Shown: piece by piece, positions 50,331 through 58,802 of the stretch
Layout of the letters: each line of letters begins with the position of its first letter
Numbering within the stretch: position 1 is the stretch's first letter
DNA from: Blastomyces gilchristii SLH14081
Lineage: Eukaryota; Ascomycota; Eurotiomycetes; Onygenales; Ajellomycetaceae
DNA length: 64,000 nt
Assembly: GCF_000003855.2 (NCBI RefSeq)
Contig: NW_003101664.1
Span: 1,240,878-1,304,877 of the forward strand
Direction of reading: 5' to 3'
The notes under the pieces: generated by a model
Seen by the model: the letters and a program-made list of their open reading frames with translations, nothing else
Told to the model about the DNA's origin: nothing
The model's database searches: none
Translations under genes and position numbers: made by a program

Positions 50331-50637
50331 ATTCAGATAAGATATTTTTCTTATATCTCAGTGAATCTCTGATCTTAATCTCTCTATCTTTATAATAGAT
50401 GTAGATGTGTAGAGGCTGTGATAATAATAGAGTGATTAAAGAGCTCATATTAAAATATACAGTAGATTCAGAAATCTCAGATTTCTGTTAGAGTAGAGAT
50501 ATACACACTCTAGAAAATAATATAGTGTTTTCTTTAGAGAGTGAAGTTAAGTTAGTCTCAGTACAGATGTATAAGACTATATTAGTCTGTTAGAGCTTGA
50601 CTGATTCAAATATATAATCAGATTAAGTGATTTAAAT
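50331..50637 (-). other. Gypsy-C leader
   Basis: Region between the 5' LTR and gag on the minus strand. No ORF and no recognisable primer binding site after RIP. Confidence 0.4.
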
Positions 50638-51181
50638 TATAATATAATAGAACTGAAGTAATGACTAGTCAGTGATATTATATAGAGATAGTTATTAAGA
50701 AGCTATATAAGTAAGCTTAACTATCTTACTTAAATAGCAAGCTTGTAGACTACAGAGTTATTATAAGAATATCACAGATATAATACTTAGTATACTAAGA
50801 AGATTATATAAGATATACAGTAACTCTTGTATATATTTCAGTAGAAGAAAAAATAAATCACTGACTTCTTTAATAAGAAGTCAGTATCTAGCTATTCTAT
50901 ATAAATAATAAGTGAATATTCTTCTCTCATTTCATGAGTGTGAATAGTCAGAGTGATATCTCAGCAGTGTCTCATTACCAAGAAAGAGTAATCTGCTGAC
51001 CTTATATAGAAGTGAGGTTCTTATATTCATCAATCGGATCTTTCTATAATACATCCGAATGATGTCATAGAGTGGTTGGAAACCGGTTCAGACAGCCTGC
51101 AGAATGGATGGAATCATCCGCATGAAAGTGATGGGCCGTGTGGAACCGCAACGGGGCCTTGGCGCGGCCGGGAGCGTGACA
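50638..51181 (-). repeat. 5' LTR of gypsy-C (right on the plus strand)
   Basis: 544 bp. The first 400 bp (inner) are fully RIP-converted, then at about 51035 the sequence switches to a GC-normal state (GGTTGGAAACCGGTTC, CGCGGCCGGGAGCG) up to its outer end. The matching part of the left LTR is converted, so the ancestral state can be read off directly here. Confidence 0.93.
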
Positions 51182-51225
51182 CTAAACATGAAATTCATGA
51201 TCCCGGCGGCCAGTCTAATAACTAC

Positions 51226-51525
51226 TGTCTTGACATATTATCAGAAATTCATAATATCTTCTATACAAGCTTACTCTACTGCACTATCACTGATCTGTTT
51301 CCTTCTCAACTGACTTTCAACTGACAGTTATCAGAGATTATAGAAGAAGATAATGAGCTTGAATAAGAGATTGAAGATATTCTCAGTGAGAGATCACACA
51401 GCTGCAGCTGATAATATCTTATAAAATAAGTCAGTTATAATTAACTGACCTAAACTCTGAGTGTTGTATTATCTGAAACAGCAGCTCTTAACTGATGAGA
51501 ACTGCTTCTGAAAGAAGGAAACTAA
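51226..51525 (+). pseudogene. Gypsy-B copy 2, chromodomain end of pol
   Basis: Continuation of 35725 after the small hAT. The frame near 51340-51440 reads IIEEDNELE...EIEDILSERSHSCS..YLIK, a chromodomain with TGA for Trp, equivalent to about 3635-3740 in copy 1. It ends before the 3' LTR. Confidence 0.8.
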
Positions 51526-51889
51526 TGTAACAGGCTGTGCCTGATCAATTATATAGACTATTTCATTACACTTCACAGATTTCAATCACTTCATTCTTGA
51601 ATGTATACACTCTGATTCTCAGTCATTCTCAATCACTGATTCTAAGTCATCACAAATGCATACACTCTGATTCTCAGTTATTCTCAATTGCTGATTCTCA
51701 GCTGCTATAAACATATATAGATTCTTTCACTTCAAAGCCTCATTATATATATTATTATGTATGTGTATAAATATTCACTCTGATTAATGATTTTCACACT
51801 TTCTCTTTCTTTTCTTCTCTAATGTTGTTATCTTTGTTATATAAGATTTATTAATATTATACTGATCTATTCAGTGTAGATCTCTTACA
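51526..51889 (+). repeat. 3' LTR of gypsy-B copy 2 (364 bp)
   Basis: TGTAACAGGCTG...TCTCTTACA, same length as the LTR at 4149-4512 and with the same tandem pair of roughly 55-bp units. It is followed by the TSD GATTC and LINE sequence. Confidence 0.92.
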
Positions 51890-52397
51890 GATTCTTATTC
51901 TCAACTAAGACAGAAATTAAATACTTAATAAACTTTCTATTAGAAACTTAAGCAGCTACAAGAAAATGACTAAATTCAGAAATATTTAAATATGAAGAGA
52001 AGAAAATTAATCAGATATAGTCTGTTAAAACAGCTATACACTATCTTTTAATATTTTATTTTATTATAGTCTCTCTTTACTTTACATTTTCCTTTTTATT
52101 CTTTTCTATCTATTTATTTAATATGTCTATCTTTAAGACTATGTTCTCTTTTCTTTTATTATGATATTGTTAAATGATTTCAAAGTATCAGAAGATGTTA
52201 AAATACTGCAATTTCTAAACAGTTTTTATATTCTAAGCTGAAATTTTCTGATTTTATATATCTAAAATTGATAAATGTATAATAGTTGACTTTATAAATA
52301 TAGAACAATCCCTGAGAACTAAAAGTTCTCAGACAGATATCATAGTCTCTGACTGTATACATCTATAATTAAATAATAATAATAATAATAATAATAA
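51890..52397 (+). mobile_element. LINE copy D, right part
   Basis: Continues the LINE from position equivalent to 1439 of copy A: end of ORF2, 3' UTR with hairpin at about 52310-52330, and an (AAT)n tail at 52372-52397. More strongly mutated than copies A and B, consistent with being older. Its tail abuts gypsy-C internal sequence, so it was inserted in an older gypsy-C copy. Confidence 0.9.
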
Positions 52398-52966
52398 ACT
52401 ATACTTTTAAAGAGAAGAGTATTATTATATCTCTGACTATATTAATACTCTGTTATAGTTTTATACAGTTCATTACTTTTCTATAAATGATTTTATTTAT
52501 TTCATGAATTATTTAAACTGATTTTCAATCACTCTATAGTATTATTTAAATATAATATAGAAAGATCTGATTAATAAATATAAGAATCTCACTTTTATAT
52601 AAGATTAGCAGATTACTCTTTTATAGTAGTAAGATATTACTAAGGTATCACTCTAGCTATTCTTACTTATAGAATATAAGAAGAGTATTCACTTATTCTC
52701 TATATAAAATAGTTAGATACTGACTTTTAATTAAAGAAGTTAGTAATCTGTTTTTCTTTTACTGAAATATATACAAGAGTTACTGTATTTCTTATATAAT
52801 CTTCTTAGTATACTAAGTATTATATCTGTGATATTCTTATAATAACTCTGTAGTCTATGAGCTCACTATTTAAGTAAGATAGTTAAGCTCACTTATACAA
52901 CTTCTTAAACAACTAGCTCTATATAATACTACTAACTAGTTATCACTTCAGTTTCATCATATTACA
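52398..52966 (+). mobile_element. Old gypsy-C copy: 25 bp of internal sequence plus 3' LTR
   Basis: The reverse complement matches 43414 to about 43982: the 544-bp LTR (52423-52966) plus the first bases of the internal region. It is the most degraded gypsy-C LTR, with both edges converted and almost no CG, CC or GG left. It forms the outermost layer of the nest. Confidence 0.88.
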
Positions 52967-53519
52967 TTATTATTAAAAGTCAGTATTTCAGAGATAAAAG
53001 ATAATGAAGAATTTATTAAATTAAAATAAATAGATTCTGTAAATAAGTATTAACTCTGCTTTTCTTTATTCTGAAGCTTCTTTATTATCTTATTATTAAA
53101 TTTCATACTCTGATAAAAACTGATCTTAGTCTTATCTTATAACTCAGAAATCTTCTTATAATAAGTAATTATTCTATTAATAAGTTATCTAGTAGAGTGA
53201 GTAATTTTAAATCTTGAGCTGAACTCTGAAGTAATAGATATATTACTTATATTAAGATGACTCTACTTCTTCTAGATATATAAAAACAAAGATAATATTC
53301 TTCATAAAGAGAATATACTTTTTCAAAAGTATATAAATCTACTAACTAATAAATTTAGAGAAAATGAAATATCTCTAATAAAAAGTAAGAGTCTTTTTAA
53401 AAAAGATAAACTACTCTTATCAAAAATATTGATACAATGTTCTAAAAAGAAAAACATGCTATTCAGGCTATAACCTGTAGAATAGTTTAAGGTTGTATTG
53501 ACAGATCTATTCACAAAGA
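52967..53519. other. AT-rich relic, unassigned
   Basis: Highly AT-rich sequence with short open stretches only. No match to the other elements in the window was found by eye. CG content begins to recover near 53460. Probably the flank of the old gypsy-C, or a dead transposon. Confidence 0.35.
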
Positions 53520-54234
53520 GCATAATATAGTGGTGGGTCACGTGATCTAGTGGGATCGCTAACCGCAACGGCCGTAACGGCCAACAGTTAGCGATCACCG
53601 ACTGTGGAGCGGGGGCGGAAAAGTAAGGGAGAGGAAAAGAAAAAAGGGCTCAAATGCCTGTGCCAAAATAAGGGTGATAATATCAACAGGAGAGATGGGA
53701 GGTTCTGTACGGAAACATCAGGTTTCAAGATTTGTCCCTCCGAATTCAAACATCCAGCGCTTGACTCTTTGATAGTTTAACTACCAGATAAAACGGCGGG
53801 ATCATCACAATCATTCATTTTCAATTGGACGTGATGTCAATTCCTCTCTGCTCTGCCGGTTGAAATTAAAATAAAAGTAAAATAAAAGTAAACATCTCGG
53901 TCACTCACTCGGTAAATTCTTCGTGTAATAAAATTAGAGTCAGGCATTCATCTTTGCCTCTGAAGCTTCCACAGGAGTCCCGTAGTCCCGGGTTATGCAC
54001 ATACATATTAGCTGATGTAAACCATATCCAAGTTACAACTCCGAAGTTACTCATGTTGGGCCCATTTTATAAAACTTACTGCCACAGATATACTAGGTAT
54101 CGAGCTTACAATTATATTCCATGCACAAGCGGATGACGAGGAAATCAGAAGCATACTAATAATATATAGAGAACAGGTAGGAAGCGGAGAGAAGTATTTC
54201 ACATAATGTCTCGTAATGTCTCGTTGGGCTCATT
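53520..54234. other. Start of normal-composition island, no gene found
   Basis: GC rises abruptly at about 53530. Features seen: GGTCACGTGATCT at 53536-53548 (also in the copia left end), a perfect 10-bp inverted repeat GATCGCTAAC/GTTAGCGATC at 53554-53596, and a small tandem repeat AAAATAAAAGTAAAATAAAA near 53870. No convincing coding region. Confidence 0.5.
53554..53596. repeat. Perfect inverted repeat with 23-nt GC-rich loop
   Basis: GATCGCTAAC (53554-53563) pairs with GTTAGCGATC (53587-53596); the loop contains CGGCC twice. It lies exactly at the switch from AT-rich repeat to GC-normal DNA. Confidence 0.8.
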
Positions 54235-55021
54235 TCATGGGATCAACTCATAGCTCCCTTGCAGCTCAACAATCTTCGCGATTCCCCTTTTGTGAGCTTC
54301 CCTCTCCTGGATCCGACTCACATATTCCGTGAGGTAAGGGTGTTGTTCCTTGTTGATCAAGCCTCGCAGAACCCCTGCCTCCAGCGGGAAGCTCATCAAA
54401 ATGTCCGAACCCGTGAGGATGTCTCCGCAGAGGAATAGACCCTTCCCTGGCGATGATTTGAGTTGGTCTTCTAGGAAGCTGAGGTTCGTCGCCAGGTCTG
54501 ATTTTACTAAAGCCGAATGTAGTTGAGAAGCTATCATTTTTGTTACCGGTCTGATGAAGAAAGGCACGGGCGCATCTCGAATTCCTTTGGAGTCTTGTCA
54601 GCCATTGTTTTCCCCAATTAATCCGGAGTATATTAAACCCCCTTACCTTCGACAATGAGCATTCTCATCAATAGGCCCATCAGAGACCTTCGGCATAGTG
54701 CATGAAGTACCGATCACGCCGCCATGATTCTGTCTCACCCCCTACTTGACCTTCCTTCCCATCAATATATCGCTGAGGAATTAAATGCGGGCCAAAATGG
54801 TCGACTAGATACTCGACGATAGTAGCAGATTCGCAGAATTCCACCACAGTGAGCTCTCGACGATATGACTGAGATTTCCCTAGAAGGTGATTTCTCAGCT
54901 CGGCGCAGCAGCATGTCTTGTCCCGTTTGAATAGTTTATCTGATATGATAACTAGCTCTTCTAGAAGCCAGATGATGCGTGCGCGCGGGACTTTTTCCAA
55001 CCTGTTGCACCAGTCAGTCAA
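54235..55021 (-). pseudogene. Glutathione S-transferase-like gene, frameshifted
   Basis: The minus-strand protein matches fungal GSTs that conjugate glutathione to electrophiles. N-terminal thioredoxin-like part: RIIWLLEEL, FKRDKT, LLGKS, ESATIVEYLVDHFGPHLIP, then GKEGQVGGETESW and FMHYAEG. After a likely 53-bp phase-1 intron (54646-54594, GTAAGG...CAAG), the alpha-helical C domain follows: PFFIRPVTKMIASQ, FLEDQL, GDILTGSDILMSFPLEAG, YVSRIQEREA, stop at 54235. About 40 bp before the intron (near 54686) one base is missing, so HYAEG runs into a stop although the next frame continues with GLLMRMLIV-like sequence. Parts of the N terminus also deviate from the family. Not caused by RIP, which makes substitutions only. 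Confidence 0.8.
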
Positions 55022-56032
55022 GGAAAAAACGCCGACTTAAACAGTGCCCAGAGAAGCAACATAAAATCCAAGTAGACTGTAATCTTCACAACACTATCTA
55101 AACCGGTCGCCATCTTGGCAGAGCAAACCACATTCGAGGATTCCTAGCTCTATGGTCTTATTCCACCGAGGGATGTTAAGTTCGCGCGAGAAAGGAAAAA
55201 ATGCGTCTATGTAAATAATTGTTCAGCAATATGGGGATCTTCTGCTTGAGTTCATCAGCTTTGATGTCAACTAGATCTCCCCTAGCTAAAAAAAAAGAAC
55301 GAAACCTGAATGTTGCTGCCTACGTAGGTCACTGATGAATATTTTGGATACGACACTAGTGAAGATTTCAGGAAAATAGCACTCACTCTCTTCCAAGTTC
55401 TTGACATCGCAGTAGCTGTTAAAAAGCTCCACCTCTGTTTGACATCTGGACAGCTTCAGAGGAAGAAGCTTGATTATACATATAATAATATCACCGATGT
55501 TCGCAGTCTTCCCGCCCATATATATATGTAAATATATGAGACAACTATACTACGTACCTTAGTTATACTCAACACATAGATTCCACAGCATGAAACACTG
55601 AAAGCTGATTGTTCAAACCGCCTCTGCAAAGTTGTGCCACTTGACCTCATTACATAATCATGACCCCGACCTTGTTGGCCGTTCCGGCCCAGGAAGCAGA
55701 AAATGTTGGGGGTCCCGCGGTTGGTCGGCCCTTCTACCAGCAGGCGCTGGTGGTGATTGAGCTCTTTTGTCCCAGTAGCCTACAGATTATGAGACTGTTA
55801 AGCATGAGCCCTGCTGTGATCAACATGCATGGGTTCAATCCCAGAATGAACTTAAAAATTTGTAACAAATACTCTGAAAATTTTAACAGTGTTAAGAGAC
55901 ATCTCAGAAGTGTGTTCTAGAAGTTTCATGAGCTCTAGAACTGACTGAGTTCACTATTAAAAAAAGAAGTCATTGTGAAGAGGCCACTGAAGAGAGTCAC
56001 TGAGAGAAAGTACTGTACTCTGTGATAGCTGG
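55022..56032. other. Island sequence upstream of the GST relic, no clear gene
   Basis: Contains a 77-codon ORF on the minus strand (55519-55286) and an 86-codon ORF on the plus strand (55660-55920); neither resembles a known protein. A B-box-like GGTTCAATCC at 55832-55841 lies in GC-normal sequence but no tRNA fold is supported. From about 55850 the composition turns AT-rich again up to the hAT. Confidence 0.4.
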
Positions 56033-58802
56033 TAGACTGACCGTGTGACCATGTCTGAGACCAGGATCAAACTTTACAGTTGTCATGTTGCCTAAAAGCA
56101 TTACTTCTGATTATGATTTGTATTCATTATATTGATTTCAAATCACATTATTTCAAATATTAAAGATCTCAGATTCACTTTTCAAATAAAAATCTAGTCT
56201 CAGATAAAGAATATGTTTGAATTCTTAGTTATATTTTCATTCTGATCTTATTATTGAAAATGATATTAAATGAAATTATGAAATCATTTCTCACTTATAT
56301 AATATCATAATATAGTACTCATTTGTTGAAAATTCAATAGAGAGTGTTATTAAATATTATTACTTTTCTAAATAAAATTATAATTAATATCATTTTAATT
56401 AAAAAAAAAATATAAAATATAAAAAATAACAAAAAAATAAAAAATAAAATAATAAGAAAAAATCATAATAAAAAAAAAAAAGAGAAAGAAAAAAAGAAGA
56501 AAAAGAAAAAAAGAGAAAGAAAGAAAAAGAAAAAAATAAAAAATAAAAATAAAAAAAAATCAAGATTACAGAGTCACAGTACTTTTAAAATACTTATTTC
56601 TCAGAGTCTTTATAATATTCATCATCAATTATATATCTCTTATAGTGAGAATAATATAACTGTAATAAGTTATTATCTTAATATCATCTAATAAATAATC
56701 AGTATATATCTATATAAATGTAAATAATTAGAAAATATACACTTAAAAAGTGTGATCAGAGTAAACTCTGCTATCACTTGAATAATATTAAGAGTAGAAT
56801 ACTGAAATTAATGATTTTTCTCATTAATTTCACAGATAAGATATATGAAGATAATCTTAGAAAATATAAGATTCTCTGACTTCTGATAGAAACAGATCTC
56901 ATAGAGAGACTCTATTTTCATTATATCAGAGACTGAGTATTATTAAAAAGTATTACTTTAATATATATATACTTACTGTAATAATTCATTCTCTGTATAT
57001 ATAGCTGAGAGTTGTAACTTTCTTATATTACACAGCTCTCTCTGAGATGCTGCTACTGATTTACAACTCATACAGTCTCTCAGTTCAGTATACACTGTGT
57101 ATATACAGCTCTGCATACTGAGGCTGTGTTGATTATTATAATCTGATATAATACTCACTTTTCACAGACTATGTTTTATTTAATTGAGAAAAGAGAGAAC
57201 ACAACTGCTGTTTTATTTAAGAGAAGATGAGTAATTAAATCTATAGAAGATAATTTAATTTCTTCTATATTTAAAATTTAATTAGTCTATACTCTTTAAT
57301 TTAAGAGTTTCTGAGAGTGTTTTAATAGTTTTCATATTAGCTTGAAATTAGTAATTGATTGAAGAAGAGAAAAGAGAGAAGAAAGAAATAAGAATAACTT
57401 ATCTTTATAATATAAAAATAGAGAATTGCTGCAATCATTTACTCTAGTAATAAAAATCTGTTTTGTGTATATATCTCTGATATAGATTATATAATAACTG
57501 TATACAAAGAATATTAACAGTACATGTATTAAATGAAGATGATATTACTATACAATACTGTAACTGTTTCTGTATATCACTGAAAGCTGTTAATATTTTC
57601 TTTAAGTCTCTTTATATTTGATAAGTCAGTAATATATTTTAATACACTCTCTCTTTTATCATTATTATTATTATTATCATTATTATTATTATCATCATCA
57701 CTATTACTATTATTATTACTATTATTATCATCATTATTATCATTATTATCATATCATTTCTGACTATCTCTTCTGTCTTTATCTCTCTTCAATACTCATT
57801 GAAATTAATTATATTATCTCTCTTCAAATATTCTGCAGTTCTGCAGACTATCAAGGCATGTGAGCATTATTATAGATTGAAGAAAGAGAAGAAGAAGATG
57901 TTTAAGTAAGAAGAGACAGATTATAAAATATATTATAATATCTTGAAGAGACTCTGTAAGAGAGCAGAATAATAACAATTTTAAGTAACACTTCTAATAA
58001 ATTTAGACTGAACTAAGTATAGAAATAATATGAATGATACTATCTATAAGAGATTGAAGAAGAAGATAGTGAAGAGTCTTATACAGCAGTGATAGAATCA
58101 GAAGAAGTCTCAAGAATAATTTAAGACTAAGATAAAGAGAGAGAGAGAGAAGAAGAGTGTTACTATAAATAAATAGTGATAGAAGAAGATTAAGAGAGTA
58201 TTAAAGTAGAAGATAAAGAAGTTAAAACTGATAAGTTTTTTATTTATTAAGAGATAATAATTTTTAATAACACTTCTATTCTCTAATTGATTAGCAGAAG
58301 CTGATAGAGAAGAAGAGAATTAAGACCTTGTTCAGATCTTAAATATGCTTCATAATTCAGAATATTGAGAAGACAGCTCTACTCTCTGAGTATATCAATC
58401 TGCTTATTACTGAGATGAAACCTAAGACAGTAGATCAGAAAATGCAGGATTTTAAGATACAGATTAATCTGACTAACAGAAAGCAGTGAGAATTCTTCTC
58501 TGAGAAGGCAGTAGAGAGAGATTTTAAGATGATTATTATCTCAGATGAGAAGAAGAAGAAGAAGAAAAAGAATAAAAAGTGAATTATAAAGAATAATAAG
58601 AAGAATGAGAAAGAGCAGAAAGATAATAAGTAGAAAAAGTTTTTTTCTTTTTATATTAGTTAGTTATAAGTTCATAATTATTAATAATTGAAATTAATTT
58701 TGAGTTTTTAAAAATTATTGTACAAGTTGTAATCAAGTCAGAAATAATATATATATATATATATATTTAACTATCATGATTCACAAATCACTATAATGTA
58801 TA
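56033..58802 (+). mobile_element. hAT copy 2, left 2.8 kb
   Basis: Starts TAGACTGACCGTGTGACC and is collinear with 19167-21965 of copy 1 including the A-rich tract (about 56398-56562), the triplet microsatellite (about 57655-57752), the Cys-rich exon (57845-57970) and the (AT)n run. It is more heavily converted than copy 1 (for example the CACTGTCACAGATTG of copy 1 is TATTATAGATTG-like here). It is cut at 58802 by the copia element; the transposase core would lie beyond the window. Confidence 0.88.

Larger units (their letters stand above)
43414..51181 (-). mobile_element. Gypsy-C, full length (7768 bp, minus strand)
   Basis: Two directly repeated 544-bp LTRs at 43414-43957 and 50638-51181 and a 5-bp TSD CTAAA (43409-43413 and 51182-51186). 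On the minus strand: gag with a zinc knuckle (about 49700-49650), protease region, reverse transcriptase (about 48800-48370), RNase H, integrase (46865-46641) and a chromodomain (about 45960-45800), then a 1.8-kb post-pol region. A 147-bp assembly gap (47198-47344) lies in pol. It is inserted in the right terminal part of the small hAT. Confidence 0.92.
35726..51217 (+). mobile_element. Small non-autonomous hAT (about 0.5 kb) split by gypsy-A copy 3 and gypsy-C
   Basis: Bounded by the 8-bp duplication ATAACTAC (35718-35725 and 51218-51225) in gypsy-B sequence that copy 1 shows to be continuous (3490-3505). Ends are TAGACTGATTATGTG on the left and, inverted, TAGACTGGCCGCCGGGATC on the right, matching the termini of hAT copy 1. 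Its own DNA is only 35726-35866, 43080-43413 and 51187-51217, with no transposase code, so it must have been moved in trans, presumably by the full hAT. Confidence 0.87.
4149..51889 (+). mobile_element. Gypsy-B copy 2, whole element, expanded to 47.7 kb by nested insertions
   Basis: The two 364-bp LTRs at 4149-4512 and 51526-51889 are flanked outside by GATTC and by the two halves of one LINE, so they are the ends of a single insertion. Pieces belonging to the element are 4149-5939 (5' LTR, gag), 32346-35725 (protease, reverse transcriptase, RNase H, integrase) and 51226-51889 (chromodomain, 3' LTR), about 5.8 kb in total. The rest is nested: gypsy-A copy 1, LINE C and the full hAT in the first gap, and the small hAT with its passengers in the second. 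The exact joins near 5939 and 32346 are uncertain because the segment after gypsy-A copy 1 has suffered a deletion. Confidence 0.8.

Noticed and set aside
51076..51324. Two overlapping plus-strand ORFs of 69 and 82 codons
   Set aside because: They lie in the unmutated tip of the gypsy-C LTR, hAT terminus and gypsy-B; being open only reflects GC-normal sequence across three unrelated elements.
53323..53598. 91-codon minus-strand ORF spanning the AT/GC boundary
   Set aside because: It starts in GC-normal DNA and ends in the degraded AT-rich relic; composition changes mid-frame and no motif is seen.
55660..55920. tRNA gene or 86-codon protein near the B-box-like GGTTCAATCC
   Set aside because: The T stem has only two sound pairs, no acceptor stem pairs, and the ORF has no recognisable domain.
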